From: Streptomyces cinereus
Lineage (GTDB): Bacteria > Pseudomonadota > Gammaproteobacteria > Pseudomonadales > Moraxellaceae
DNA: 64,000 nt
NCBI GenBank assembly: GCA_014647715.1
Contig: BMPS01000003.1
Span: 124,001 to 188,000 of the forward strand
Reading direction: 5' to 3'
The notes under the pieces are model-generated. The model did no database searches. It was not told the DNA's origin and saw only the letters and a program-made list of their open reading frames with translations. Position 1 is the stretch's first letter, and each line of letters opens with the position of its first letter. Below are positions 1-7,521 of this stretch, one piece after another. Made by a program: the position numbers and the translations under genes.

Positions 1-848
1 TCAATGTTATCGAGCCAAACCTTGCAGTCATTACCAATGTGGGTATCGACCATGTCGAATGGCTCGGCGACACCCGTGAAAAAATCGCTGTAGAAAAAGC
101 CGGTATTTTGCGTGATAACCTGACATTGGTGTATGGCGAAACCGATATGCCATCGACCATCCCGCCTTTGATTGCACAGCACCATGCCCATTTGCTACAG
201 TATGGCAAAGATTATGGCTACCGCCATACTGACGATGCAGCGACATGGCAATATAGCAATAGCGCGGTGACTTTATCGTTGCCTATCCCCAATTTGTCTT
301 TGCACAATACCGCAACGGCTATCACCGCCCTCTTAGCCAGCCCATTGACCATAACCCAAGAGCACATCCAAGCTGCGTTACCGAAAGTAAAATTGGCAGG
401 GCGTTTTGATAGCAGACGCATGTCATCTCGCCAATGGGTGTTTGACGTTGCCCACAATGAGCATGGGATGCAATTTTTGCTCAAGCAGTTGACGCCGTAT
501 GTGCATGCTTACCAACGCCAGCATCCAACCGCCAAATTGCATTTGGTGATATCCATGCTCGCTGATAAAGACATCGAGCCGGTGCTCGCCCATCTACAGC
601 AATTCTCCCAGACGGTAATGCCGATTGACAGTGTTCATAGCGGCGTTATATCTCACCCTAGAGCCAGTAGCCAAGAACGCTTAACTGAGCTGCTACCACG
701 CTACTTTAATTCTGTACGTGTTTTTAAGGATTTGAATTTGGCGACTCAATCGGTTAGTAACCACAGCCAAGAGAATGACCTGATTTTGGTGTGTGGTTCT
801 TTTTATACCATCAGCGGTGTATTGACCAGCCAATCACTCAGCGAATAA
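1..848 (+). CDS. folC: Folylpolyglutamate synthase / dihydrofolate synthase, 3' part
   Basis: Cytoplasmic Mur-ligase-type ATP-dependent enzyme that joins glutamate to dihydropteroate and adds glutamates to folates. The reading frame is open from base 3, so the N-terminal ATP-binding part lies outside the window. The visible part begins just before the FolC/Mur-ligase signature ITNVGIDHVEWLGD and runs through the C-terminal ligase domain (FDVAHNEHG, then LVCGSFYTISG near the end). A GTG at 39 could be called as a start, but the conserved residues upstream of it show that it is internal. The next gene is a LysM/SPOR protein; folC next to a SPOR gene is a familiar arrangement in gammaproteobacteria. 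Confidence 0.93.
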   Translation, partial: NVIEPNLAVITNVGIDHVEWLGDTREKIAVEKAGILRDNLTLVYGETDMPSTIPPLIAQHHAHLLQYGKDYGYRHTDDAATWQYSNSAVTLSLPIPNLSLHNTATAITALLASPLTITQEHIQAALPKVKLAGRFDSRRMSSRQWVFDVAHNEHGMQFLLKQLTPYVHAYQRQHPTAKLHLVISMLADKDIEPVLAHLQQFSQTVMPIDSVHSGVISHPRASSQERLTELLPRYFNSVRVFKDLNLATQSVSNHSQENDLILVCGSFYTISGVLTSQSLSE

Positions 849-923
849 CGAATTTGTGCGTCAAATGATTTTACTTTTCAAAATTTTCAGTTAATATCTC
901 AACAATGGTAAAAACTGCTAACG

Positions 924-958
924 CGAATTTTGCTATGATTAGTCAAAATTCGTTGATT
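924..958 (+). terminator. Possible weak terminator after folC
   Basis: Inverted repeat CGAATTTTG (924-932) / CAAAATTCG (944-952) with an 11-base loop, followed by a broken T-rich stretch. The stem is AT-rich and the T tract is interrupted, so this is a weak call. Confidence 0.3.
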
Positions 959-1010
959 TTTGTAGGTTGAAAAAATCATTTATCAAGACATACACACTAG
1001 GGTAATTGGC

Positions 1011-2360
1011 ATGAAATTTTCTAAGCAAGCATTATTGGGTACAACGGTATTGTTAGGCGGTAGCGTGTTGTTATATGCCACTATGCACCAAGTCTTGAAC
1101 GCGCCTGCCAAACCTGCAGCCAATAGCCAACAAGTTATCGCTAAACACACGACAGATAAACAATCAGCAATCAGCAACGAGCCACTCACCGCCGATATCG
1201 CAACCGAAAAAAATTTACTGGCACAAAAACAAAAAGAACGTGAGCAACGGGTCGCTGCGCAAGAACAACAAGCCCAGCAATACATGACCGAGCAACAGCG
1301 GATTGAAGCCGAAGCTTTGGCGCGTAGCCGTGCTGAAAATCAACTGTATGCCAACAAAAATGCCGCCAATACCAATTCGGTGGTTGCCAGCTCAGTGACC
1401 GCGATTACCCAACCTGTGGTAAAGCCCCGACCCGTTGACAGGGACGCCGCGCCGCCACAAACGCAAGCTGCAGTACCCAATAGCGTGCAAAATACCGCAC
1501 AGACCCAAAGCGCTGCGCAAACTCGAAGCGCTACGCAAACTAAAGAACAAGCAGCTACGCCAAAGCCCACAGTGACAGCACCCGTCGCACAGCCGCAGCC
1601 CGTGGCAAAAACCATCCCTAACAATCCTGGCACCTATCAAGTCAAGGCAGGCGATGGGTTGATAGGGTTATCACGTCGCTACAATGTGCCAGTCGACGTA
1701 TTGGCAAGCGTCAATAATCTCAATACGACCAGCAGCTTACGTGTCGGGCAAATCATCACCATCCCGACTGCGGCACAAATCAACCGTATCACCCAACAAA
1801 CTCAAGCACGAGAGCAACAACGTCAAAATGAGATTGCTCGCAAAAAGCAAGAAGCTGAACAAAAAAAGCAACAGGCGCTACTAGAGCAGCAGCAAGAAGT
1901 CGCCCGTAAAAAACAAGAAGCCGCGCAAAAAGCGCAGCAAAAACAGCAAGAAATCGCCCGCAAAAAGCAAGAAGCCCAGTTAAAAGAGCAGTTAAAAGAG
2001 CAAAAACGTCAACAAGAAATCGCCCAAAAAAAACTAGAAGCTCAGCAACAAGCCCAGAAAAAACAAGCGTTCCAAGCGGCACAAGACAATTTAAGGCAGG
2101 CGCGTCAAACGGTAAAAGAAACCGATGCCAAAGGTACGTTTGGGGTACAAGTCGCATTGGCAACCGACGAGAAAAAAGCCAATGAAATCACCCAAAAATT
2201 ACAAGCGGCAGGCTACAAAGTCAAAACCACCCAAACCAGCAAAGGGGTACGTATTGTCGTAGGTCCAGAAAAAGGCAAAGTCGCTGCCTTGGCGCTCAAA
2301 GACAAGCTTAATAACGATAGCCGCGTCGATGTCAACAGCGGCTGGGTGCTTTACTGGTAA
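1011..2360 (+). CDS. LysM and SPOR domain envelope protein
   Basis: Probable inner-membrane-anchored periplasmic protein that binds peptidoglycan. It has one N-terminal membrane segment (about residues 7-24), then a Gln/Ala/Thr-rich linker, a LysM domain at about 207-254 (begins GTYQVKAGDGLIGLSRRY), and a long Lys/Gln/Glu-rich coiled-coil region (about 265-365) built from near-repeats such as ARKKQEA. A C-terminal SPOR domain (about 375-449) ends in WVLYW. SPOR domains bind denuded glycan strands at division sites, and LysM binds GlcNAc-containing glycans, so a cell-wall or division role is inferred. The position after folC matches the SPOR gene found there in related bacteria. The combination with LysM and the long charged coil is the distinctive part. 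Confidence 0.8.
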   Translation: MKFSKQALLGTTVLLGGSVLLYATMHQVLNAPAKPAANSQQVIAKHTTDKQSAISNEPLTADIATEKNLLAQKQKEREQRVAAQEQQAQQYMTEQQRIEAEALARSRAENQLYANKNAANTNSVVASSVTAITQPVVKPRPVDRDAAPPQTQAAVPNSVQNTAQTQSAAQTRSATQTKEQAATPKPTVTAPVAQPQPVAKTIPNNPGTYQVKAGDGLIGLSRRYNVPVDVLASVNNLNTTSSLRVGQIITIPTAAQINRITQQTQAREQQRQNEIARKKQEAEQKKQQALLEQQQEVARKKQEAAQKAQQKQQEIARKKQEAQLKEQLKEQKRQQEIAQKKLEAQQQAQKKQAFQAAQDNLRQARQTVKETDAKGTFGVQVALATDEKKANEITQKLQAAGYKVKTTQTSKGVRIVVGPEKGKVAALALKDKLNNDSRVDVNSGWVLYW

Positions 2361-2409
2361 GCCTATTTAACCTTTTAAAGCCAAACTATGCAAACAAGGC
2401 CAAACAACC

Positions 2410-2442
2410 CAAACAATGCGACATTTTGTGTCGTATTGTTTG
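2410..2442 (+). terminator. 14-bp stem-loop downstream of the LysM/SPOR gene
   Basis: Arms 2410-2423 and 2429-2442 (CAAACAATGCGACA and its complement with one G-U pair) close a 5-base loop. No T tract follows, so it may be a Rho-independent terminator of poor quality, an mRNA-stabilising hairpin or an operator. Confidence 0.35.
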
Positions 2443-2516
2443 TCTATGTGCTTGTGAAAATCACCCAATAGAGGAATAATGCTCCCTTGTGGTAATTATC
2501 CTATAGATATGAGTGT

Positions 2517-3038
2517 GTGGTTAGTGTGATAATTTTTTTAGTGTTAGCGTTTGTGGTGTTTATCCTGTTAGTATTTGCCTTTCGCAGTAGTGGCAGTAGC
2601 CGTGAAGAGGTTATTAAGCCGGTTCGGGGAGATGAATTAGCGGTATGGCCGTTTGAGCCAATGCCGATCATGACGCCCACCGAAGTGATATTTTTTAATC
2701 GCTTGCAGCAGGCGGTGCCTGAGCTGATTATTTTTGGGCAAGTACAGCTATCACGTATTATCATGCCAAATGACGATGACGATACTGACCAAGGCTTTTG
2801 GTTTAATCGTATTTGCCGTATGAGTGTTGACTATGTGCTGGTCGATCAAGACAAGCAAACCGTACTATTGGCAATTGAATTAGACGACTGGACGCACAAC
2901 ACTCGCCGCCGTCAGCAGCAAGATGAAAAAAAAGACAAAGCGCTGTTGAGCGCAGGCATTTCGATATTACGAATCAATGGGGAAGCCATGCCGGACGCTG
3001 CGCTTTTACGCCGTAAAATCTTAGCAGCGATAGGGTAA
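2517..3038 (+). CDS. DUF2726 domain protein with N-terminal membrane anchor
   Basis: 173-residue protein with one N-terminal hydrophobic segment (about residues 3-23) followed by a DUF2726 domain (about 50-170: PTEVIFFNRLQQ, then a core VDYVLVDQDKQTVLLAIELDD, ending with SILRINGEAMP). DUF2726 is related to restriction-endonuclease-like folds, and some family members carry zinc fingers or topoisomerase-like parts; none is visible here. Its function is unknown. The start is uncertain: the frame opens with GTG codons (2517, 2526) without a good ribosome-binding site. An out-of-frame ATG at 2479, preceded by GAGG, opens a 16-codon frame that ends inside this gene. Confidence 0.7.
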   Translation: MVSVIIFLVLAFVVFILLVFAFRSSGSSREEVIKPVRGDELAVWPFEPMPIMTPTEVIFFNRLQQAVPELIIFGQVQLSRIIMPNDDDDTDQGFWFNRICRMSVDYVLVDQDKQTVLLAIELDDWTHNTRRRQQQDEKKDKALLSAGISILRINGEAMPDAALLRRKILAAIG

Positions 3039-3068
3039 GATTAAAATCGCAAAAAACTATAGAAAGTG

Positions 3069-3096
3069 TTGCATTCAAAAAAAAACTCGCTATAAT
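3069..3096 (+). promoter_or_regulatory. Sigma-70-type promoter for tRNA-Trp
   Basis: TTGCAT (3069-3074), 16-bp spacer, perfect TATAAT (3091-3096), 15 bases upstream of the tRNA. It probably also drives secE. Confidence 0.5.
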
Positions 3097-3111
3097 ACTC
3101 AAACTCAACAT

Positions 3112-3187
3112 AGGCGATTAGTTCAATTGGTAGAGCGTCGGTCTCCAAAACCGAATGTTGGGGGTTCGAGTCCCTCATCGCCTGCCA
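3112..3187 (+). tRNA. tRNA-Trp (CCA anticodon)
   Basis: 76-base cloverleaf. The acceptor AGGCGAT pairs with ATCGCCT, the anticodon CCA is at 3145-3147 in a 7-base loop, the T arm carries GTTCGAGT, and the 3' CCA is encoded. tRNA-Trp directly upstream of secE-nusG is the usual gammaproteobacterial order. Confidence 0.96.
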
Positions 3188-3260
3188 CATTTTAGTTAGG
3201 TTAGCGTGTACGCTGTATTCTAATAATAAAATACGTTTTAATGATAGACAGGGCAGCCTT

Positions 3261-3728
3261 ATGAAACAAATGCTAGAGAACAAACTAGCAGAGCTCAATG
3301 GCAAAAGGATGTCTGGTGAAAAAGTGGTTGTCCACCAACCTGCCGCTATTGAGATTGCCAAACGACACTCCCCTAAAGATTTTGTCCTGTGGATTTTTGC
3401 TTTTGTCGCATTAATCAGCGCAACTTTAGTCAATCAATATTTACCCGCATATTGGCAACCCGCTAGCAATTTATGGACGCGCGTGGCTGTTATTGCTGGA
3501 CTAATCATTGCTGCATTATTGGCACTGGCATTGACCAACCAAGGCAGTGCTTTTAAGACACTTTTGCAAGATTCTCGCGTTGAATTACGTCGTGTTACTT
3601 GGCCAACCAAACAAGAAACCCTTGAATACACTTGGCAAGTTGCAGTAGTGGCTGGCATATTAGCTTTTATTGTGTGGTTATTAGATACCGTATTTAGCCA
3701 GTTGATTCAATACGTCATTGGTCAATAG
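3261..3728 (+). CDS. secE: Preprotein translocase subunit SecE
   Basis: Inner-membrane subunit of the SecYEG translocon that stabilises SecY. The 155 residues hold three membrane segments (about 41-58, 73-92 and 125-148) like the E. coli three-helix form. The conserved cytoplasmic amphipathic stretch RVELRRVTWPTKQE lies at about 106-119, just before the last helix. The N-terminal tail is about 25 residues longer than in E. coli. It lies between tRNA-Trp and nusG, and a terminator hairpin follows it, so nusG appears to have its own promoter. Confidence 0.95.
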   Translation: MKQMLENKLAELNGKRMSGEKVVVHQPAAIEIAKRHSPKDFVLWIFAFVALISATLVNQYLPAYWQPASNLWTRVAVIAGLIIAALLALALTNQGSAFKTLLQDSRVELRRVTWPTKQETLEYTWQVAVVAGILAFIVWLLDTVFSQLIQYVIGQ

Positions 3729-3756
3729 CAAAAATTTAGCCAAACCCTTTTATTTG

Positions 3757-3776
3757 ACCCACATCTGTGGGTTTTT
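3757..3776 (+). terminator. Rho-independent terminator between secE and nusG
   Basis: ACCCACA (3757-3763) pairs with TGTGGGT (3766-3772) and runs into TTTTT. Confidence 0.6.
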
Positions 3777-3799
3777 ATCTATCTAGCAATATCAATATT

Positions 3800-3828
3800 T
3801 TACCTGCATTGCTCATATTTGGTATAGT
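3800..3828 (+). promoter_or_regulatory. Extended -10 promoter for nusG
   Basis: TGGTATAGT (3820-3828) is a TGn-extended -10 box. A poor -35 (TTACCT, 3800-3805) sits 17 bp upstream. It lies just after the secE terminator, which supports separate transcription of nusG. Confidence 0.4.
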
Positions 3829-3866
3829 AGGCGATGTGTTTAGCAATGAATTAGAGGAAGATATCC

Positions 3867-4397
3867 ATGCGTTGGTATATCGTACAAGCATTTTCAGGCT
3901 TTGAAAAACAAGTGCAGCGTTCATTGATTGAACGTATCAATCGCAGCGAATACAAAGAATCGTTTGGTCAAGTACTTGTCCCAACCGAAGAAGTTATTGA
4001 AATGCGGGATGGCAAAAAACGCAAATCTGAGCGTAAATTCTTTCCAGGTTACGTATTGATTGAAATGGATATGAACGACAACACATGGCACTTAGTTAAA
4101 GACTGTCCACGTGTGATGGGTTTTATTGGCGGTACGCCAGAAAATCCTGCGCCGATTACCCCAAAAGAAGCAGATACCATTTTAAATCGTTTAAATACCA
4201 ACGAAAATAAACCGCGTCCAAAAACTTTATTTGAGCCAGGTGAAGAAGTGTTGGTCATCGATGGGCCGTTTACCGAGTTTAGAGGCTTGGTAGAAAAAGT
4301 GGATTACGAAAAATCGCGCTTACAGTTGACCGTCAATGTCTTTAACCGTCCAACCCCGGTTGAGCTAGAGTTTAAACAAGTAGAAAAAATTAACTAA
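3867..4397 (+). CDS. nusG: Transcription termination/antitermination protein NusG
   Basis: 176 residues, the standard length. The NGN domain starts [17 protein letters not shown] (it binds the RNA polymerase clamp), with [17 protein letters not shown] in mid-domain. The C-terminal KOW domain (about 125-175, [19 protein letters not shown]) binds Rho or ribosomal protein S10. The ribosome-binding site GAGGAAG lies just upstream. secE-nusG-rplKA order is canonical. Confidence 0.97.
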   Translation: MRWYIVQAFSGFEKQVQRSLIERINRSEYKESFGQVLVPTEEVIEMRDGKKRKSERKFFPGYVLIEMDMNDNTWHLVKDCPRVMGFIGGTPENPAPITPKEADTILNRLNTNENKPRPKTLFEPGEEVLVIDGPFTEFRGLVEKVDYEKSRLQLTVNVFNRPTPVELEFKQVEKIN

Positions 4398-4472
4398 TTT
4401 TTGATAGCTTTTCTTTTTCATGGGTTTTTGACCCTAAAATTGTAACTAAGTGCCAAATTTAGCAATTTTTGC

Positions 4473-4500
4473 TTTACCTCGGTAAAAATTCGCTTATAAT
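4473..4500 (+). promoter_or_regulatory. Sigma-70-type promoter for the rplKA operon
   Basis: TTTACC (4473-4478), 16-bp spacer, perfect TATAAT (4495-4500), leaving a leader of roughly 105 bases before rplK. Confidence 0.55.
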
Positions 4501-4534
4501 ATGGCACTTTATTTTTTTCTGTTGTCTGCAAGAT

Positions 4535-4612
4535 TGACAATATCACCCGGGGAGCCAGATAGCCATTCGATGAGTGGGTATCTAGCGCTATTACCCATAA
4601 CAGGAGTCTATC
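4535..4612 (+). promoter_or_regulatory. Possible L1-binding autoregulatory leader of rplKA
   Basis: The leader RNA contains GGGAGCC and GATGAGTGGGTATCTAGCG, which can fold with each other and resembles the helix/bulge that protein L1 recognises in L11-operon leaders. In related bacteria L1 represses its own operon there. The assignment rests on position and a rough match only. Confidence 0.3.
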
Positions 4613-5044
4613 ATGGCTAAAAAGATTGATGGTTACATCAAACTACAAGTGCCAGCTGGTAAAGCTAATCCATCACCACCTATCGGTCCAGCATTGGGTC
4701 AAAAAGGTGTGAACATCATGGCATTCTGTAAAGAGTTCAACGCAGCTACTTCTAGCATGGAACCAGGTTTACCTGTTCCTGTTGAAATCACTGTTTACAA
4801 CGACAAATCGTTTACCTTTATCATGAAGTCACCACCAGCGGCGTTCTTAATTCGCAAAGCTGCAGGTGCTGCTAAAGGTTCAGGCGTACCGAATAAAACT
4901 AAAGTAGGTAAAGTTGACCGTGCACAGTTAGAAGAAATTGCTAACACTAAAAATGCTGACTTAACTGCTGCTGACTTAGAATCTGCGGTTCGCACATTGG
5001 CGGGTACTGCTCGCTCAATGGGTATTGACGTGGAGGGTGTGTAA
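4613..5044 (+). CDS. rplK: 50S ribosomal protein L11
   Basis: 143 residues. The N-terminal domain begins [20 protein letters not shown] with the conserved [22 protein letters not shown]. The C-terminal rRNA-binding domain ends [12 protein letters not shown]11 binds the GTPase-associated centre of 23S rRNA with the L10-L12 stalk and is needed for RelA activation. A GGAG ribosome-binding site lies upstream. The stop codon abuts the rplA start with no gap, so the pair is translationally coupled. Confidence 0.98.
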   Translation: MAKKIDGYIKLQVPAGKANPSPPIGPALGQKGVNIMAFCKEFNAATSSMEPGLPVPVEITVYNDKSFTFIMKSPPAAFLIRKAAGAAKGSGVPNKTKVGKVDRAQLEEIANTKNADLTAADLESAVRTLAGTARSMGIDVEGV

Positions 5045-5743
5045 ATGGCTAAATTAACTAAACGTCAAAAAGCAATCGCTGAAAGCTATGATGCGAACAA
5101 ACAATACACATTGGCTGAAGCGGTAGAAATTCTAAACAAATTGCCACCAGCAAAATTCAAAGAGTCAATCGATATTGCTATCAATCTAGGTGTTGACCCA
5201 CGTAAATCTGACCAAGTGGTTCGTGGTGCTACTAACCTGCCTGCAGGTACCGGTAAAACCAAACGCGTTGCCGTGTTTGCCCAAGGTGCAGCAGCGGATG
5301 CAGCAAAAGAAGCGGGTGCTGATATCGTAGGTTTTGAAGACCTAGCAGAAAGCATCAAAGCGGGTAACATGGACTTTGATGTTGTGATTGCGTCGCCTGA
5401 TGCAATGCGCGTTGTTGGTCAATTAGGTACAATTTTAGGTCCACGTGGCTTAATGCCAAACCCTAAAGTAGGTACAGTTACCCCTAACGTTGCTGAAGCG
5501 GTTAAAAATACCAAAGCGGGTCAGGCAACTTACCGTGTTGATAAAGCGGGTATTATCCATACCACGATTGGTCAAGTAGGTTTTAGTGCTGAACAAATCG
5601 AGCAAAATGCGTCTGCATTAATCGCTGATTTGAAAAAAGCAAAACCTGCGACCTCAAAAGGTATCTATATCAAGAAAATCACTCTATCAAGCACGATGGG
5701 CCCTGGTATCAACTTAGATGCAGTTCCTTATCGTAATGCGTAA
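5045..5743 (+). CDS. rplA: 50S ribosomal protein L1
   Basis: 232 residues, standard length. Signature [18 protein letters not shown] in the second domain, [20 protein letters not shown] in the first. L1 forms the mobile stalk at the ribosomal E site and represses the rplKA mRNA. It starts on the base after the rplK stop. A leader of about 290 bases with the L10 regulatory RNA separates it from rplJ. Confidence 0.98.
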   Translation: MAKLTKRQKAIAESYDANKQYTLAEAVEILNKLPPAKFKESIDIAINLGVDPRKSDQVVRGATNLPAGTGKTKRVAVFAQGAAADAAKEAGADIVGFEDLAESIKAGNMDFDVVIASPDAMRVVGQLGTILGPRGLMPNPKVGTVTPNVAEAVKNTKAGQATYRVDKAGIIHTTIGQVGFSAEQIEQNASALIADLKKAKPATSKGIYIKKITLSSTMGPGINLDAVPYRNA

Positions 5744-5784
5744 GCTTTAACGCTTGATGGTAGATTTTTAATATATTTTAAATT

Positions 5785-5930
5785 TAGTTCAGCACAAACG
5801 GGTTGTGCTGTCTAAGACCGTAGGTTCTATTGGTTTAATCATAATTAAATCATAAATAGTTTAATTGTGAAAGTTTTTCACAGCCTACGCAGACGGGATG
5901 GCAGTTTAATTTACCATTGACTGCCACCGT
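5785..5930 (+). ncRNA. L10 leader (autoregulatory binding site for L10-L12 complex)
   Basis: The untranslated region before rplJ carries the conserved L10-leader core. AGACCGTAGG (5815-5824) pairs across an AT-rich insert with CCTACGCAGACGG (5884-5896). It is flanked by hairpins GCACAA/TTGTGC (5792-5808) and GGCAGT/ACTGCC (5900-5926). In bacteria the L10-(L12)4 complex binds this structure and represses rplJL translation. Confidence 0.75.
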
Positions 5931-6032
5931 ATCGGAGTGATAATAAGTTGTACTTTAACTTATTATATTAACTAGGTTTATTGGTGCCCTAAGTTAATCA
6001 TAACTAGGAAACTGATAATATGGAGACAACCC

Positions 6033-6542
6033 ATGGCATTAAATCTTCAAGACAAACAAGCGATTGTTGCTGAAGTAAGTGAATCTGCCAAAGGTGCCCT
6101 TTCTGCTGTTGTTGCCGATGCTCGTGGCGTAACAGTAGGTAAAATGACCCAACTGCGTAAAGAAGCTCGTGCAGCGGGTGTTGATATGCGTATCGTGCGT
6201 AATACTTTATTACGTCGTGCGTTAGAAGACACTAACTACACTGTGTTAAATGACGTATTTGTAGGTCCAACACTTATCGCATTCTCAACTGAACATCCAG
6301 GTGCTGCGGCACGTTTGTTCAAAGAATTTGCTAAAACAAACGATAAGTTTGAAATTAAAGGTGCAGCTTTTGAAGGCGAGTTTATCGCTGCTAAAGATAT
6401 CGATCGTTTAGCAAGCTTACCAACTTACGACGAAGCGATTGCGCGCTTAATGGGTACGATGAAAGAAGCCGCTGCAGGCAAATTTGTTCGTACTTTGGCA
6501 GCATTACGCGACAAAATGCAAGGCGAAGGCGAAGCCGCTTAA
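6033..6542 (+). CDS. rplJ: 50S ribosomal protein L10
   Basis: 169 residues. Starts [17 protein letters not shown], with the rRNA-binding core [34 protein letters not shown] broken here for brevity, and the C-terminal helix that carries L7/L12 dimers ([13 protein letters not shown]). GGAGA upstream is the ribosome-binding site. It follows the L10 leader and precedes rplL by 69 bases. Confidence 0.97.
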   Translation: MALNLQDKQAIVAEVSESAKGALSAVVADARGVTVGKMTQLRKEARAAGVDMRIVRNTLLRRALEDTNYTVLNDVFVGPTLIAFSTEHPGAAARLFKEFAKTNDKFEIKGAAFEGEFIAAKDIDRLASLPTYDEAIARLMGTMKEAAAGKFVRTLAALRDKMQGEGEAA

Positions 6543-6611
6543 TTTATTTAAGTAAACTTAGCTACGCTTAGCATTTTTTAAACCAAATTCACTTATTTAG
6601 GAACACACATC

Positions 6612-6983
6612 ATGGCATTAACTAACCAAGAAATTCTTGATGCAATCGCTGAAAAATCAGTAATGGAAATTGTAGATCTTATCTCTGCAATGGAAGAAAA
6701 ATTTGGCGTATCAGCCGCTGCACTAGCAGCAGCACCTGCAGCTGCCGGTGACGCGCCTGCAGCAGAAGAAAAAGACGACTTCACCGTTGTATTAACTGGC
6801 GCTGGCGACAAGAAAGTAGCTGTTATTAAAGCAGTTCGCGAAATCACTGGCTTGGGCTTAAAAGAAGCTAAAGACCTAGTTGAAGGCGCACCACAAACTG
6901 TTAAAGAAGGCGTAGCGAAAGCTGAAGCTGAAGAATTGAAGAAAAAATTAGAAGAAGCAGGCGCATCAGTAGAATTGAAATAA
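6612..6983 (+). CDS. rplL: 50S ribosomal protein L7/L12
   Basis: 123 residues. Helical N-terminal dimerisation domain ([20 protein letters not shown]), an Ala-rich hinge (about 36-55), and the C-terminal domain that recruits translational GTPases ([20 protein letters not shown], ending GASVELK). Present in several copies on L10 in the ribosomal stalk. A strong hairpin-plus-T-tract follows 28 bases after the stop and probably sets the ratio of stalk protein to RNA polymerase expression. Confidence 0.98.
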   Translation: MALTNQEILDAIAEKSVMEIVDLISAMEEKFGVSAAALAAAPAAAGDAPAAEEKDDFTVVLTGAGDKKVAVIKAVREITGLGLKEAKDLVEGAPQTVKEGVAKAEAEELKKKLEEAGASVELK

Positions 6984-7011
6984 TTCTCGCACTTAAGTTT
7001 TCTAAACTTCA

Positions 7012-7049
7012 AAAAGCTATTATTGCACTTGCAATAATAGCTTTTTTTT
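7012..7049 (+). terminator. Terminator/attenuator between rplL and rpoB
   Basis: Perfect inverted repeat of about 14-16 bp (core AAGCTATTATTGCA, centre at 7028-7029) followed by eight T. In E. coli an attenuator at the same place reduces rpoBC transcription; here the stem and T tract look fully competent. Confidence 0.8.
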
Positions 7050-7064
7050 ATTATAATCATTCTC

Positions 7065-7093
7065 TTGACCTTTCGTGTCTGATTGAATATAAG
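7065..7093 (+). promoter_or_regulatory. Sigma-70 promoter for rpoBC
   Basis: TTGACC (7065-7070), exactly 17-bp spacer, TATAAG (7088-7093). It lies just downstream of the rplL terminator and about 430 bp upstream of rpoB, so rpoBC can be transcribed independently of the stalk operon. Confidence 0.6.
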
Positions 7094-7146
7094 ATGGCAC
7101 ACGCACCAAGGACAGAATTGTTCCATGCAAGTTAGAAAGTCTGGTA

Positions 7147-7269
7147 ATGCGTAAAAAAACTTTAGCTAAATACCCCAAAGGTGTTTGGCTTTTTGTCGTC
7201 TCTACAGTTTTTGTTTGTATCGATTTTATATTATATCGCCGATTAGGTTATCCATCCTGTGATGATTAA
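7147..7269 (+). CDS. Possible 40-residue single-membrane-span protein
   Basis: Short frame from ATG 7147 to TAA 7269, located in the long rplL-rpoB gap downstream of the promoter at 7065-7093. The product would start with a basic tail (MRKKTLAKYPKG), continue with a hydrophobic stretch VWLFVVSTVFVCIDFILY, and end in RRLGYPSCDD: a positive-in single-span topology. The ribosome-binding site is weak. I recognise no family. It may simply be leader sequence; conservation in relatives would decide. Confidence 0.3.
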   Translation: MRKKTLAKYPKGVWLFVVSTVFVCIDFILYRRLGYPSCDD

Positions 7270-7521
7270 CTTATCCGCTGATTGAGCAAGGTTTTAAGAT
7301 TTCCGTTAGGAAATTGGATTTAAGTTGGTGACTTAAGACGTTAGAGATTGGGTCATCAAATCTTTTAGAAATAGATTCCATCGTTAATAAATGCGCAAAA
7401 AATTTAATTTCCCAACAGGAAATTTGGTAATTTGTGACTTTATCAGTGCATAGCGGTATCAGTGCACTGAAGTATTGATAGATGGGTAGGCATTAACGCT
7501 TTGAATGTTTAAGGACTTTTA

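Noticed and set aside
39-848. Complete folC starting at GTG 39
   Set aside because: Conserved FolC residues precede this codon in frame, so the gene is cut by the window edge.
1789-2163. Minus-strand open frame opposite the coiled-coil region
   Set aside because: It mirrors the Lys/Gln/Glu-rich repeats of the LysM/SPOR gene in Leu/Ala/Phe codons; no ribosome-binding site or recognisable domain.
6593-7126. Minus-strand frame of 177 codons over rplL
   Set aside because: Antisense to an essential, highly conserved gene and running through its terminator; low-complexity Ser/Ala product.
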